Program-made: the position numbers and the translations under genes
Source: Aquicoccus porphyridii
GTDB taxonomy: Bacteria > Pseudomonadota > Alphaproteobacteria > Rhodobacterales > Rhodobacteraceae
NCBI RefSeq assembly: GCF_008369105.1
Contig: NZ_VINQ01000012.1
Span: 62,001 to 126,000, forward strand
Direction of reading: 5' to 3'
Length of the DNA: 64,000 bases
Notes under the pieces: generated by a model
Seen by the model: only the letters and a program-made list of their open reading frames with translations
Told to the model about the DNA's origin: nothing
Database searches by the model: none
In this document: in pieces, positions 44,146 through 54,519 of the stretch
Layout: every line of letters starts with the position of its first letter
Numbering within the stretch: the first letter of the stretch is position 1

Positions 44146-45039
44146 TCAGGTCAGCGCCTCGATCCGGGCACCGCCGAAGCGGGCGACCATATCGGTGATC
44201 TCCTGCGCGTCGGGCATGAGGCAGGCCGCGGTCGAGAGTGCGTCGGCCAGTCCCGCCGAGCGGGCCGAGATGCTGATCGCGCGGGCGGGCGGGGTTTCCC
44301 CAAGGGGCGAAAGGATGTGCCCCTGTGTGCCGTCGGCATCCAGCACCGTGCCCAGCGTGGCCGAGCTTGCCAAGGCGCGATCCGACAGGCTGAGCGCGCC
44401 GCCGGTCTCAAGCCGCACCGGCCAGTCCGGCCCGATGGCCTGCATCTCGCCGGTGTCGATGAACCCAAGCTCCAGCCCTTCACGCCGCAGAAGCGCGGCG
44501 ACCCGGTCGGCCACCACGCCCTGTGCCACGCCGTTGAGCGTGAGCGCCATGCCGGGGCGGGCAAAGCGCACCGCCTGGCTTGTGAAGTCCACCCCGCGCC
44601 AGCCGATCAGGGCGCGCGCCTGTGCGATCTCGTCCTCGCCCGGGGCACGGCCCGCGGCATGCGCATTGGCCAGCGCCGCCCACAGGGGCTGCACCGTGGG
44701 GTCGAACCGCCCGCCGCTGGCCGCGTGAACCGAGGCGCAGAGGGCGAGGCACTCGAGAAGTTCGGGTGGCGGCGCATCGAGCCGCCCCGCGCGGTTGAGC
44801 CGCATCAGCGCCGAGTCTGTCTTGTAGAGGCTGAACACCTGTTCGAGCCGCGCAATCTCGGCCAGCGCCATGCGGGCAAGACGCTCACCTTCGGGATGGG
44901 CGAGGCGCAGTTCGACGCGCGCGCCCATGGCAAAGCCGCGCCAAGTGCGGGGTTGCCCGGACGCCAGCGCGGGTAGGCCCGCGGCCAGAGGCAGCGCGGC
45001 GGAAATGGTCAGAAGGCGGCGGCGGGTCAGGCGGCGCAT
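44146..45039 (-). CDS. nosX: NosX, ApbE-family FMN transferase
   Basis: 297 residues. Twin-arginine-type leader (TRRRLLTISAALPLAAGLPA) followed by an ApbE fold: AMGARVELRLAHP, FSLYKTDSALMRLNRAGRLD, GGRFDPTVQPLW, TLNGVAQGVVADRVAALLRR (substrate-binding), and SISARSAGLADALSTAACLM with the metal-binding D-A-x-S/T. It exports and covalently attaches FMN to NosR, keeping nitrous oxide reductase active. Start 45039 has AGCGGAGGATAA upstream and begins the leader. Last gene of the nos operon, 4 bp after nosL. Confidence 0.9.
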   Translation of the reverse strand: MRRLTRRRLLTISAALPLAAGLPALASGQPRTWRGFAMGARVELRLAHPEGERLARMALAEIARLEQVFSLYKTDSALMRLNRAGRLDAPPPELLECLALCASVHAASGGRFDPTVQPLWAALANAHAAGRAPGEDEIAQARALIGWRGVDFTSQAVRFARPGMALTLNGVAQGVVADRVAALLRREGLELGFIDTGEMQAIGPDWPVRLETGGALSLSDRALASSATLGTVLDADGTQGHILSPLGETPPARAISISARSAGLADALSTAACLMPDAQEITDMVARFGGARIEALT

Positions 45040-45043
45040 GGGT

Positions 45044-45613
45044 TTATCCTCCGCTCGTGTTGGTGATCGCCCGCAGGCGGTCGAGGTATTCACTGTCATC
45101 GTCGCCCGATGGTGCGTTCTCGGGCGCGTTTTCAGGGGCAAAGACGAGATGGTCGGGAATATCGTCCATATCCATCAGCACGCCACCGTGCCGGTCGGCG
45201 AAATCGCGGGCGGCGGCGCGGTCGGAAAAGGGGACAAACTCTTGCGCGCCCATGCCGCCAACGATGGCCGCCCCGACCACATAGATCGCCGAACTGGCGG
45301 TGATCCAGTTGTCGGCGCCGGGATTCTCCCAATCCGGGGCCACGGCCATGTCACTGACATAGATCGCGCGGATCGCGTGGCTTTGCTCGGGCATCCGGCG
45401 ATAGGCTTCGGCGTCGCGCACCTGGCTGAAGAAAAGCGGATGGGGCATGCCGTCGAGATGCACCTGCGCCTTTGGCCCGGGATGTTCCAAGAGGTCCATC
45501 TGGCAGAAATGGCCCGCCGCCTCGGCGGTCATGGTGGCGGGCGGTGGGGGTGCTGCCGCCTCTTCCTTGCAGGCGGCGAGCGCGAGGATGGCGAGAAGGA
45601 GAATGCGTTTCAT
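45044..45613 (-). CDS. nosL: NosL copper chaperone lipoprotein
   Basis: 189 residues. A lipobox (LAILALAAC, Cys15) marks it as a lipoprotein. NosL features: TAEAAGHFCQMDLLEHPGPK near 29-48 (Cys and Met that bind Cu(I)), HPLFFSQVRDAEAYRRMPEQ and SSAIYVVGAAIVGGMGAQEF. It delivers copper to NosZ for the CuZ site. The ATG overlaps the nosY stop as ATGA. The acidic C-terminal tail (PENAPENAPSGDDDSEY) is longer than in many relatives. Confidence 0.92.
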   Translation of the reverse strand: MKRILLLAILALAACKEEAAAPPPPATMTAEAAGHFCQMDLLEHPGPKAQVHLDGMPHPLFFSQVRDAEAYRRMPEQSHAIRAIYVSDMAVAPDWENPGADNWITASSAIYVVGAAIVGGMGAQEFVPFSDRAAARDFADRHGGVLMDMDDIPDHLVFAPENAPENAPSGDDDSEYLDRLRAITNTSGG

Positions 45614-46431
45614 GGGGTCACCCTGCGAAACGCTGCGACGGCCAGCGCCAGCGCGGCAAAGGGCCAGAGCGCGAGCGAGCTGAGCGCGGCCCAGGCCGGG
45701 ATGGAATTGGCCGCGCCCGAAAGGCCCGTGGTGGCGGCCATTGCCTCAGACGCGGAGAGATTGAACAGGCGAAAGGCATCGGCGGGGTTGGCCAGCATCG
45801 CCCATGGGAAGATATCGGTGGTGAAGCGCCCGCCGTCATCGGCGACCAGCGCGGCCAGAAGCCCCAGATCGTAAAGCACGATCAGCCCGAGCCAGAGCCC
45901 GATCGCCAGCCCCGCCGCCCCCGAAGGGCGCCGCGACAGCGCCGAAAGCCCATAGCCCGCGCCGAGGAACACCGCGCCCAGCACCATCGACGACCAGAAG
46001 AGCCGCCACAGCGCTGGCAACCCGGCAAGCGCGCGCGCATCGCCCATCCACGCGGTCAGCGCGGCCAGCCCGTAGCCGGCGGCGAGCGCAATGGCCAGCA
46101 CCGCGACATGGGCGAGAAGCTTGCCCAGAAGGATCTCGGTCCGCGACAGCGGGTAGGTGAGCAGAAGCGGCAGCGTGCCACGCTCGACCTCGCCCGCCAA
46201 CGCGTCGAAACTCATCAACAGGGCAATGAGTGGCACGAGATAGACCGCGAGCGAGGTGAGCGAGGCCACCACCACCGAAAGCCGGTCCGCCCCCAGCGCG
46301 CCGGTGGGCGCGGAGCCCGCCGCCGAGAGGACCAGCGAAAAGAGCACCATCATCGCGACCGAAACGGCCACCCAGCGGTTGCGCAAGGCGATGCGGAACT
46401 CGGTCTGCGCCATGGAGAGGATGCGATTCAT
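45610..46431 (-). CDS. nosY: NosY ABC transporter permease
   Basis: 273 residues, about six membrane helices. NosY partners NosF and NosD in CuZ maturation, probably moving a sulfur species outward. Typical segments: FRIALRNRWVAVSVAMMVLF near 12-31, LTSLAVYLVPLIALLMSFDA, EVERGTLPLLLTYPLSRTEI near 82-101 and LLGKLLAHVAVLAIALAAGY. Start 46431 is set by the ATGA overlap with nosF; nosL overlaps its stop in the same way. Confidence 0.93.
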   Translation of the reverse strand: MNRILSMAQTEFRIALRNRWVAVSVAMMVLFSLVLSAAGSAPTGALGADRLSVVVASLTSLAVYLVPLIALLMSFDALAGEVERGTLPLLLTYPLSRTEILLGKLLAHVAVLAIALAAGYGLAALTAWMGDARALAGLPALWRLFWSSMVLGAVFLGAGYGLSALSRRPSGAAGLAIGLWLGLIVLYDLGLLAALVADDGGRFTTDIFPWAMLANPADAFRLFNLSASEAMAATTGLSGAANSIPAWAALSSLALWPFAALALAVAAFRRVTP

Positions 46432-47321
46432 TGTCCGGCCCTCCGGCTGTAATGGCTGTAGATGTCTTCGAGGCTGGGCGGCTGGATGTCGATATCGGCG
46501 ATCCGGTCTGACAGCCCGGCAATCCGGCCCAGCACGGCAAGTTTCTCGTCCTGCGCGCAGGCGAGGATCACCTGTTCGCCCTGTTGCACGGACCCCGGCA
46601 GCGCCTTGAGCAGCGTGGTGGTCGAACAAGGGATATCGGAGGGTGTCACCGCGATACGCACCGGCAGGTCGGCACGGCGCCGCAGATCGGCCATTGAGCC
46701 TTCGGCCACCATCGCGCCGCCCGAGAGGATCACCATGCGGTCGGTGCGGGCCTCGACCTCGGTCAGGGCGTGACTTGAGAGCAGGATCGCCGTGCCCTCG
46801 GCGGCCAGCCCGTCGAGGATCGCGTAGAAATCGCGCCGCGACACCGGGTCGAGCCCCGATGTCGGCTCGTCGAGCACCATGAGGCGCGGGGTGCCGATGA
46901 GCGCCTGCGCGAGGCCCACGCGCTGGCGCATGCCCTTGGAATAGGTGCCGATGCGGCGGTGCGCGGCATCGCCAAGGCCCACCCGGTCGAGCAGCGCCAG
47001 CGCGCCCGAGGCGGGCAGCCCGCGCAGGCGCAGGTAATGGGCGATCTGTTCGCGCCCGCTCAGCGCCGGGTGAAACGCCACGTTCTCGGGCAGGTAGGCC
47101 ACGCCGTCACGCGCGCGGGTCGATCCGGGCGCGGCGCCCAGCACCTCGACCGTGCCTTCGTCATGCGGGATGAGGCCGAGCACGATCTTCATCAGCGTGG
47201 ACTTGCCCGCCCCGTTATGGCCCAGAAGCGCCACGCGCTCACCGGCCGCCACCGAGAGCGACACGTCGCAGAGCGCCGCCACGCCGTCGAAGCGTTTAGT
47301 GAGATTCGAGAGGGTCAGCAT
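46428..47321 (-). CDS. nosF: NosF ABC transporter ATPase
   Basis: 297 residues. Walker A GHNGAGKST (34-42), signature YSKGMRQRVGLAQALIG, Walker B LMVLDEPTSGLDP and the H-loop His in LLSSHALTEVE. The C-terminal domain (about 220-297) is the extension found in NosF. It powers NosY in the maturation complex for the CuZ centre of NosZ. It overlaps nosD by 26 bp. Confidence 0.94.
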   Translation of the reverse strand: MLTLSNLTKRFDGVAALCDVSLSVAAGERVALLGHNGAGKSTLMKIVLGLIPHDEGTVEVLGAAPGSTRARDGVAYLPENVAFHPALSGREQIAHYLRLRGLPASGALALLDRVGLGDAAHRRIGTYSKGMRQRVGLAQALIGTPRLMVLDEPTSGLDPVSRRDFYAILDGLAAEGTAILLSSHALTEVEARTDRMVILSGGAMVAEGSMADLRRRADLPVRIAVTPSDIPCSTTTLLKALPGSVQQGEQVILACAQDEKLAVLGRIAGLSDRIADIDIQPPSLEDIYSHYSRRAGQ

Positions 47322-48630
47322 CGTTCAACTTTCGTGTTTTCGCCGCCGCGATGGCCTCGGCCTCATCGGCCAGAAGCCCGGGCGGAACCGGAATTTCGAC
47401 AGGACGGGCAAGCGGCGCGCTATCGACCACGCCACCGGGCAGCGTGGCGGGAAAGGCGGCCTGCGACCAGCGCACGAGCTGCACCGCGGGCGAGCCCATC
47501 AGGAGCTTGGCCGAAGGTTGCGACCACAGGATGTGATCCATCAGGTCGTTGGGCCGGAACGCGCTGTCGGCCAGCCCGTCACCATCGAGATCGAAGGCCG
47601 GGTGGTCGGACCAGAAATTGCCGCGCCCGCCAAGGCTCCATTCGACATCGCGGGTGCCGACATACTTGACCTGCGTGCGGTTGCCGATGAAGGCGTTGCC
47701 GGTAATGCCGTTGCGCTCGGACCCGGCGGTGAAATGGATGCCGATCTCGCAGCCCTCGAAGCGGTTGCCCGCGATCAGGTTCTTGTGCGCGTTGTAGATG
47801 AAGGTGCATTTCTCATGCGTGCCGCCACGGATCAGGTTGCCGGTGATATCGGCGCTGTTGGCATAGTTGAGCATGAGCCCGTGGGTGCGGTCGCCCAGCG
47901 ACAGGTTGTCCCGGATCACCGCCCGATCGGAGAACATGATCGCATAGCCCAGCGTGTTGCCGATGCTGATATTGCCTCGGATCTCGGAATCGCCCGTGTG
48001 CATGAAATGCACGGCAAAGCGCAGGTCGCGAAAGATGTTCTTGGCAAACACGTTGCGGCGCGAGACGTTGGTGAATATGCCGTCGCGGCCAAGGCGGATG
48101 TCGTTGCCGATCACCTGCGCGCCCGGCGCGTTCCAGACATAGACGCCGTTGCCACGGTCGTTCATGCGATGATCGGTGCGCCCCACGATGGTGTTGCCAC
48201 GCACGATGCTGTCATTCGCGCCGTGGATGTCGACGCCGTAGAGATTACCGAGGATGCGGTTGTCCTCGACCACGGCACGGCGGGCCGTCTTGGTCAATTG
48301 CACGCCCGAGTCGATTTCCTGATGATCATTGCCCGAGCCGGTGATTTCCAGCCCGCGCACGGTGATGTCCTCGCCGGTCACGGTGATCACCGATCCGGTG
48401 CCGCCGCCGTCGATCACGGCCTCGCCACGCCCGTCAAGGGTGATGGGATGCGACAGGGTCACCGGGCCATGGTAGCGGCCCGGTGACAGGATCAGCACAT
48501 CGCCGGGTGCGGCCCCGGCGATGGCATCTTCCAGGGCACCGTCGCCCATCCGCACAGGCACCTCGGCCGCCCACGCAAGCGGCGCGGCGAGGATGCACAG
48601 AAGCGCCGCAAGGGCAAACCGGTGCAGCAT
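47296..48630 (-). CDS. nosD: NosD, periplasmic CuZ maturation factor
   Basis: 444 residues. Signal peptide (FALAALLCILAAPLAWA) then a parallel beta-helix of the pectate-lyase/carbohydrate-binding type, with repeats such as NRILGNLYGVDIHGANDSIV, RGNTIVGRTDHR and GNRFEGCEIGIHFTAGSERN. NosD docks on NosFY and passes the sulfur species needed to build CuZ in NosZ. Length and repeats match the family. Sits directly after nosZ (3-bp gap) in the operon. Confidence 0.94.
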   Translation of the reverse strand: MLHRFALAALLCILAAPLAWAAEVPVRMGDGALEDAIAGAAPGDVLILSPGRYHGPVTLSHPITLDGRGEAVIDGGGTGSVITVTGEDITVRGLEITGSGNDHQEIDSGVQLTKTARRAVVEDNRILGNLYGVDIHGANDSIVRGNTIVGRTDHRMNDRGNGVYVWNAPGAQVIGNDIRLGRDGIFTNVSRRNVFAKNIFRDLRFAVHFMHTGDSEIRGNISIGNTLGYAIMFSDRAVIRDNLSLGDRTHGLMLNYANSADITGNLIRGGTHEKCTFIYNAHKNLIAGNRFEGCEIGIHFTAGSERNGITGNAFIGNRTQVKYVGTRDVEWSLGGRGNFWSDHPAFDLDGDGLADSAFRPNDLMDHILWSQPSAKLLMGSPAVQLVRWSQAAFPATLPGGVVDSAPLARPVEIPVPPGLLADEAEAIAAAKTRKLNDADPLESH

Positions 48631-48633
48631 GGC

Positions 48634-50595
48634 TCAGGCCGCCTTCGGCTTGACCAGCATGCGGCCGCGCATTTCCATGTGCAGCGCATGGCAGAACCAC
48701 TGACAGTAATACCAGTAGACCCCCGGCTTGGCGGCGGTGAAGGTCACCGACGCGGTGGCCATCGGTCCGATCTCCATCGCGATGCCGTGATCGCCCATGC
48801 AGAACCCGTGGGTCAGGTCGTCGATGTCATCAAGGTTGGTGATGATCACCGTCACCTCGTCGCCCTGCGTCACCTCGAACTTCTCCATCGAGAACATCGG
48901 GGCCTGGCTCGACATGTAGATCCGCACCTTGTTGCCGTCGCGGATCACGGTGTCCATCCAGTCGTCGATATCCACGCCGTCGGCCTCGGCCTGGGCGCGC
49001 GCGTCGGCCCATGTCGGGTCGTTGCGATCCCAGATATTGACCGGGTTCACGATGTCACGGCGCACGATGATGCTGTCATGCGGTTCGGCAAAGGTCGGCC
49101 CGTCATGCACGAGGGTCATGCCGCCATCCTCGATCGAGAACAATTGCTCGTTCTCGGGTTTGAGCGGCCCGACATTGAGGAAGCGGTCCTTCGAGAACTT
49201 GTTCATCGAGATATACCACTTGCCATCCGCTTCGAGCGTTTCGCCCATCGAGGTCGAGTTGTGGCCCGGCTGGTAATGCACGTCCGACTTCTGGAGGATC
49301 GGGTCCACGTTCTCGCCGTTATAGGCGCGGATCGCGTCCTCGATGTTCCATTTCACCACCTGGCTGTCGAGGAAGAGCGTGGTAAAGGCGTTGCCCTTGC
49401 CGTCATAGCAGGTGTGAAGCGGCCCCAGGCCCAGCTCGGGTTCGGCCACCACGACCGAACGCGGGTCGATGCTGTCATCCTCGAAGAGCGCGTCGAACTT
49501 GCGCACGTCGAGAACCGACACGGTGGGCGACAGCTTGCCCGCGATGCAGACGTGCTTCTTGTCCGGCGCGGTGTTGATGCCGTGCGGGCTGTTGGGGATG
49601 GGCACGTAGCGGGTGTATTTCTTGTTCTGGCCCTTGCGCCCGTCGATCACCTTGACGCCATTGAGTTCCTGGTAGTCGCCGTCGGCGAGGCCCTTCTCGA
49701 TCTCGGCAAGGTTGAAGATCACGACATGGTCCATCTCGTTCGCCGTCATCTCGGCAAGGTTCATGCCCATTTCCGAGTTGTAGGAGGTCGAGAAGGCATA
49801 TTTGCCCTGATAGTCGCAATCGGTGTTGTCGAGGTTGCCCGACACGATGACCTGCCACGCCACCTTCATCGTGTCGCCGTCGATGGCGGTGAAGAAGTTG
49901 ACGTATTTCTCGGGCTCGTCCAGCACCTGGCCGTCGTTGACCATCGGGGTTTCGTCCTCGCCATTGGCAAAGACATAGCCGGTGCGCGGCCATTTCTGCG
50001 GGCGCAGCCCGTGGATCGCCTTGGCGTTGGGGATCTCGGTGATCTTGTCGCATTTCATCACGTCGCAGCGCACCCGCGCCACGCGGGTGTTGGCCTTGTC
50101 GTTCATGAAGAGGTAACGCCCGTCATAGGTGCCTTCGGTGAAGGACATGTGCGGGTGGTGCAGATCGCCGTTGTCATGGACGCGCTTGCCGTTGGCGTTG
50201 AGATACGCCCTGGTTTGCGGCAGCATCCCCTCTTCCATGACCTTGAGGCTTTCGTTGGTCTGGCCCCAGCCGGTGGCCGAGCAGCGGTTGAACACCGGAA
50301 TCCGCATCAGCTCGCGCATCGAGGGCACGCCGAGGATGCGCAGCTCGCCGGACTGGCCCGAGGACCAGAAGCCATAATATTCATCGAGTTCACCGGGCGC
50401 GAGACTGGCCGCTCCGGCCGCCGCGCTGGCGCTGCCGGTGCTGGCCGCGGTGGCCACGCCCGCGGCACTGCCCAGCATGGCAAGCCGCGCACCACCCGCG
50501 CCGCCCACAAGGGCCGCGCCGCCCGCCGTGGCGCCCAGAAGGCCCCGGCGGCTGATGCCCGAATTCTTGCCCGTTTTCTTGGTTTCGTCAGTCAT
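48634..50595 (-). CDS. nosZ: Nitrous oxide reductase
   Basis: 653 residues, clade I. A Tat leader with [18 protein letters not shown] at about 14-31 exports the folded enzyme. It reduces N2O to N2 in the periplasm. The beta-propeller carries CuZ His ligands, for example [10 protein letters not shown] near 142-151 and [12 protein letters not shown]; the C-terminal cupredoxin has the CuA motif [16 protein letters not shown] near 626-641 (Cys-x3-Cys-x3-His-x2-Met). All recognised copper residues are present, so it should be active. Second in the operon after nosR. Confidence 0.97.
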   Translation of the reverse strand: MTDETKKTGKNSGISRRGLLGATAGGAALVGGAGGARLAMLGSAAGVATAASTGSASAAAGAASLAPGELDEYYGFWSSGQSGELRILGVPSMRELMRIPVFNRCSATGWGQTNESLKVMEEGMLPQTRAYLNANGKRVHDNGDLHHPHMSFTEGTYDGRYLFMNDKANTRVARVRCDVMKCDKITEIPNAKAIHGLRPQKWPRTGYVFANGEDETPMVNDGQVLDEPEKYVNFFTAIDGDTMKVAWQVIVSGNLDNTDCDYQGKYAFSTSYNSEMGMNLAEMTANEMDHVVIFNLAEIEKGLADGDYQELNGVKVIDGRKGQNKKYTRYVPIPNSPHGINTAPDKKHVCIAGKLSPTVSVLDVRKFDALFEDDSIDPRSVVVAEPELGLGPLHTCYDGKGNAFTTLFLDSQVVKWNIEDAIRAYNGENVDPILQKSDVHYQPGHNSTSMGETLEADGKWYISMNKFSKDRFLNVGPLKPENEQLFSIEDGGMTLVHDGPTFAEPHDSIIVRRDIVNPVNIWDRNDPTWADARAQAEADGVDIDDWMDTVIRDGNKVRIYMSSQAPMFSMEKFEVTQGDEVTVIITNLDDIDDLTHGFCMGDHGIAMEIGPMATASVTFTAAKPGVYWYYCQWFCHALHMEMRGRMLVKPKAA

Positions 50596-50599
50596 TGAC

Positions 50600-52786
50600 T
50601 TATCCTTTCGCTTGGTTGGGATGGTTGGTCAGCACCCGGTCGAGCGCAGCCGCGCCGCTTGACGCGGAGTCGCGCCGCTTGAGCTTCTTGATGACGACCG
50701 GACATTTGGTTTCGGACTGGTAAAGCACCTGGCAATGCATGCAGTTCAGGCACTCGTTGGGGTTGATCTCACCGGTGGGGTGGATCGCCTGCACGAAGCA
50801 TTCGTTCGCGCAGGTCTGGCAGGGGTTGCCGCATTCCTTGTACCGCTTGAGCCAGTCAAAGGTGCGCAGCCGTGCCGGAATGGCCAGCGCCGCGCCCAGC
50901 GGGCAGAGGTAGCGGCAGTAGAACCGCTCGACGAAGAGCCCCGCGATCAGAAGCGCCGCCGCGTAGGCCACGAAGGGCCAGGCGCGCACGAACTTGAGCA
51001 CGATCGCAGTCTTGAACGGTTCGACCTCGGCCAGCGCCTCGGCCTGTTCGATCGAGGCCAGCGAGACGCCGAAGAGGCCGAGGAAGATCATGTATTTCAG
51101 TGGCCAGAGCCGCTCATGCAGCCCCCATGGCAGGGTCCATTGCGGCACCCGAAGGCGGCGTGCGATCTGGTTGGTCAGTTCCTGAAGCGCACCGAACGGG
51201 CAGAGCCAGCCGCAATAGGCCCCCCGGCCCCAGAAGATCAGCGCCGCCGCGACCGAGAACCACAGGATGAAGGTCAACGGGTCGAGCAGGAACGCCTGCC
51301 AACTGAAATCGCTGGTCAGCGCGCCGAAAAGCGCCATCAGGTTCACCACCGAAAGCTGCGCGTTGGCATACCAGCCAAGGAAGACAAGCGTCACGGTCAG
51401 GAAGGACATGCGAAACCAGTAGGTCACGCGCTCGGACCGGGTCAGGAAGCCCTGGAAGAAGAACGCCCCGGTCAATACCGTCAGCATCACCCCCAGGATG
51501 ACGACCTCGGGGGTCTTGTCGCGCCAGATGCGTTTCCAGAGGGCGGTTTGCGCGGCCTGCTCTTCCTGATCGGCCATCGCCTGCGCGGCGCCCGACGCGC
51601 CCGGCGCATCACCCGCGCGGGGCAGTTCGCGCAGGTATTGCCGCGGCAGGTTGTAGCCCAGTTCGAACGTGGTAAAGACCCGCTCGATCGCGGCCACGTC
51701 GCGCTGCACCAGCAGTTGCAGGCGGAACGGCCTCGTCGGGTCGAACCCGGTATCGGCGGGGATCTTGAAGAGATCGGTCTCGCTGAACCGCGGCGCGCCC
51801 TCGGCGGCGATGTCGCCCAGCCGTCGGTGCCCGCGGTCGCGGAACCGCACCGAGATGTCATCCTGGATAAGCACGATACGGTCGAAAATGCCGCCGCGCA
51901 CATAGCCCGAGCCCTTGAACGAATAGAGACCGCGCCCCGCGACCATGATCGCGTGTTCGCCCTCACCCAGCCATTCGGTCAGGTTGGCATATTCCGCCTC
52001 GCCCAAGAGCGCGCGGCCCGCCGGAGGGGCGGAAACCAGCGCAAGCTGCATCTCGATGAACTGGGTCTCGGGCGGGGCGTCGATCGGGCGCTCGGCGGCA
52101 CGCGGATCTTCGACCTGCTCGAACGCGGCATTGACCTGTCCCACGTCGAGCGACAGCCGCCGCAACGTGCCATCACCTTCGAGCGTCATCCAGTCCTGCG
52201 CCGCTTGCGCCTCCGGGTCGATCTCGTAACGCGGGCCGGTGGGGGCGCTTGGCGGCTCGAGCCCGCCAAGGCCCAGCGCGCGCGCCACCTTGAGCCCGGC
52301 GCGCACGATGGAATCGTCGATCACCATGATGGTGACGGTGGCCCCGGCGATGATGTTGAGATCATGGCTGGTGCCGCCCGATTCGGCCTCGGCCGCGAGG
52401 TCGAGCCCCACGTAATCCGAGGCCAGCGCCTTGATCTTGCTGTCGGGAATACCGATCAGGATGATCGGTTCGGAATGCTTGACCAGTTGCACCCCCGACA
52501 CCCGGGCATCGTTGTCGACGGCCACCATGGTGTGGATCGGCTTGCCCGAATAGCCGGTCGTGCCGACGAAATCCGAGGCGATGAAGGCCCAGCCGATGGT
52601 TTCGCCCCCCCTGAGCACCGGCGCGACGGGCAGATCCTCGCGCATCGCACCATAGGCATCGGCGCCTTCGACCAGATCGGAGGCGGGCATCTCATCGAGG
52701 AAACGCGGGAGATGGGGCTGCTGCGCCTGAAGGGCGGCAGGCAACAGCAGGACCAGCACAATGAGGATTCGGGCGAGCATTTTCAT
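50600..52786 (-). CDS. nosR: NosR, regulatory/electron-transfer flavo-iron-sulfur membrane protein
   Basis: 728 residues. Signal-like N-terminus, a periplasmic FMN-binding domain ([13 protein letters not shown] near 150-162, covalent FMN at Thr), six membrane helices with cytoplasmic CP motifs ([25 protein letters not shown]), and a C-terminal double [4Fe-4S] segment ([18 protein letters not shown], then [18 protein letters not shown]). It passes electrons to NosZ and is needed for nos expression. AAGGCGG ends 2 bases before the ATG. First gene of the nos operon with an FNR-type box 34 bp upstream. Confidence 0.95.
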   Translation of the reverse strand: MKMLARILIVLVLLLPAALQAQQPHLPRFLDEMPASDLVEGADAYGAMREDLPVAPVLRGGETIGWAFIASDFVGTTGYSGKPIHTMVAVDNDARVSGVQLVKHSEPIILIGIPDSKIKALASDYVGLDLAAEAESGGTSHDLNIIAGATVTIMVIDDSIVRAGLKVARALGLGGLEPPSAPTGPRYEIDPEAQAAQDWMTLEGDGTLRRLSLDVGQVNAAFEQVEDPRAAERPIDAPPETQFIEMQLALVSAPPAGRALLGEAEYANLTEWLGEGEHAIMVAGRGLYSFKGSGYVRGGIFDRIVLIQDDISVRFRDRGHRRLGDIAAEGAPRFSETDLFKIPADTGFDPTRPFRLQLLVQRDVAAIERVFTTFELGYNLPRQYLRELPRAGDAPGASGAAQAMADQEEQAAQTALWKRIWRDKTPEVVILGVMLTVLTGAFFFQGFLTRSERVTYWFRMSFLTVTLVFLGWYANAQLSVVNLMALFGALTSDFSWQAFLLDPLTFILWFSVAAALIFWGRGAYCGWLCPFGALQELTNQIARRLRVPQWTLPWGLHERLWPLKYMIFLGLFGVSLASIEQAEALAEVEPFKTAIVLKFVRAWPFVAYAAALLIAGLFVERFYCRYLCPLGAALAIPARLRTFDWLKRYKECGNPCQTCANECFVQAIHPTGEINPNECLNCMHCQVLYQSETKCPVVIKKLKRRDSASSGAAALDRVLTNHPNQAKG

Positions 52787-52820
52787 ACCGCCTTAATGTC
52801 GGTTTCCGCCGTCCCGCTTC

Positions 52821-52834
52821 TTGACTATTGTCAA
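52821..52834. promoter_or_regulatory. FNR/NNR-type box upstream of nosR
   Basis: TTGACTATTGTCAA is a perfect palindrome (TTGAC-N4-GTCAA) of the Crp/FNR/NNR class. Its centre is 41.5 bp from the first base of the nosR ATG, so at the common -41.5 activator position transcription would start at the ATG itself. Confidence 0.8.
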
Positions 52835-52914
52835 CGGTCCCATGATTTTTCCCCGACCCGGCACAGGCCGAATTCAGAACGCGGCCCGGGTGAACCGCGT
52901 TTTATTCCTTGATG

Positions 52915-54519
52915 TCAGTGAGATGTGCCTTCAGCGAAGGTGATCTTGTTCCACACGTTGTATTTGCCCGACGGCTTTTTCATCGGCAGGCGCGTGACTT
53001 CTTCGAGAGAATCAGCGTCATAGACGATCACCGCGCCATCATCCTCCCAGATCGAGACGAGCGCATGGCGCCCATCGCGGGTGAACTCGGTATGGGCCAC
53101 GGTCTTGCCCGGCGCGGGGCGAAGGGTCTTGACGATTTCCAGCGTTTCCTTGTCGATCACGTGCATCACGTCACGGTTCGGGCCAAAGAACACGTCGGCC
53201 CAGGCATAGCGGCTGTTCGCGTGGGAACGCATGAAGAAGCCGGGGCCCTCGGTCTTGATCCGCTTGACCGTCTGCCATGTTGTCATGTCGATGACGGAAA
53301 TCATCCCCTCCTTGAGATGCGGCGTGGCCATGACGCGCGTGCCGTTCCAATCCCATGTGATCCCCGAGCCCAGATGCGGCATGCCGGGCAGGTCGATCTC
53401 GGCCACTTCCTGCCCGATCACGAGGTCGAGCACGCGGGCCTTTTCCGTCTCGCGCGAGGCGCCGATGAGGTGTTCGTAATCGAGGTCGAAAAAGAAATCG
53501 TCGAGGATATGTTCGACCGCGATCTTGCGGATCGGGAACTTGCGGGTGATCTCGGGCGGGCCTTCGACGCGGGTGTCATGCACCCAGCCCCGATGCGGCG
53601 GGTTCTCGGAGGTGGAGATTTCCCAGACCTCGGGAATGTCCTTCAGCGCCAGAACGAAGCTGTCGCGTGGCGGGGCCTGGTAGACCGCGGAAACCCGGCT
53701 CGGTGTGCCGTCGCGGCCCCGGACCTCGATCACGCGCTCGGGTCTGAGCGTCGCGGCATCGAGAATGGTCAGCGTCATCGGCAGGTAATTGGCCACGGCG
53801 AGCCATTTGCCATCCTTGCTGATCGCGATGTTGCGCGCGTTGAGGCCCGCGCGGATGCGGCCCATTTCGGTCAATCCCCAAAGATCGTATTTCTGCACCC
53901 AGCCATCGCGCGAGACGACATAGACAAGCCGCCCGTCGGGGCTGAATTTCGGGCCACCATGCACGGCGAATGGCGTCTCGAACCGGGCCAGCCGCGCGAA
54001 ACTGTCGCCGTCGAGCACCGAAACATGGCTGTCGGCGATCTCGACCGCGAGGGTCACGTTCATCGGGTCGGCATCGAAAACCGGGTTGGCGGCGGGGGTG
54101 TAATCGTCGCGGAACGCGCGGGTTTCGAGGATTTCCTCCATGCCCCAGGCCGGGGTTTCGGCGAGCGGTTGCGACAAGTAGGCGGCGATGTCGGTGATGT
54201 CGCCATCGCTCAGCACCTCGCCAAAGCCTGGCATCTGCGTCGCGGTACGCCCGTCGCGGATCACCGTGTCGAGTTTCGGCCCGTACATCCGGCGCAGCGT
54301 TTGCGGGATGAGCGCCGGGCCGGTGCCGCCAAGGCGGCTTGCCATGTGACAGTCGGCGCAATGGTCGTCATAGAGCGCGCGGCCATGGGCTGCATCGCCT
54401 TCGGCCCATGCGGTGAGGGGCGCCATCGCCAGCGTGGCGATCAGCATCACACCCGCAAATGAGTATTTTTGGCAAGATGAAGGGGCGGGGCGGTCAGAAG
54501 AATTCATGTTTCGGGTCAT
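52915..54519 (-). CDS. nirN: NirN, cytochrome c / d1-type dihydro-heme d1 dehydrogenase
   Basis: 534 residues. Export signal ([15 protein letters not shown]), c-type heme site HCADCH (Cys54, Cys57, His58) with a Met ligand in QMPGFGEV, then an eight-bladed d1-type propeller ([60 protein letters not shown]). It resembles cd1 nitrite reductase NirS but is NirN by operon position after nirJ; NirN finishes heme d1 by making the acrylate double bond. ATG 54519 has GAGG upstream; residues 13-22 are encoded by a dispersed intergenic repeat. No separate nirS is seen here, so a NirS identity should be ruled out by phylogeny. Confidence 0.82.
   Translation of the reverse strand: MTRNMNSSDRPAPSSCQKYSFAGVMLIATLAMAPLTAWAEGDAAHGRALYDDHCADCHMASRLGGTGPALIPQTLRRMYGPKLDTVIRDGRTATQMPGFGEVLSDGDITDIAAYLSQPLAETPAWGMEEILETRAFRDDYTPAANPVFDADPMNVTLAVEIADSHVSVLDGDSFARLARFETPFAVHGGPKFSPDGRLVYVVSRDGWVQKYDLWGLTEMGRIRAGLNARNIAISKDGKWLAVANYLPMTLTILDAATLRPERVIEVRGRDGTPSRVSAVYQAPPRDSFVLALKDIPEVWEISTSENPPHRGWVHDTRVEGPPEITRKFPIRKIAVEHILDDFFFDLDYEHLIGASRETEKARVLDLVIGQEVAEIDLPGMPHLGSGITWDWNGTRVMATPHLKEGMISVIDMTTWQTVKRIKTEGPGFFMRSHANSRYAWADVFFGPNRDVMHVIDKETLEIVKTLRPAPGKTVAHTEFTRDGRHALVSIWEDDGAVIVYDADSLEEVTRLPMKKPSGKYNVWNKITFAEGTSH
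54461..54481 (+). repeat. Dispersed rhodobacterial element, copy 2 (inside nirN 5' end)
   Basis: GAGTATTTTTGGCAAGATGA and A, reverse complement of copy 1 at 40838-40858 with two mismatches. Here it falls within the predicted nirN leader, just downstream of the nirJ stop, not in an intergenic space. Confidence 0.5.

Noticed and set aside
48622-50598. 658-codon plus-strand open frame
   Set aside because: It lies wholly opposite nosZ, which has a clear Tat leader and copper motifs; the plus frame is compositionally a shadow.
54461-54481. Insertion-sequence end at the nirJ-nirN junction
   Set aside because: No transposase, no target duplication and the match is a short intergenic element also seen at 40838.
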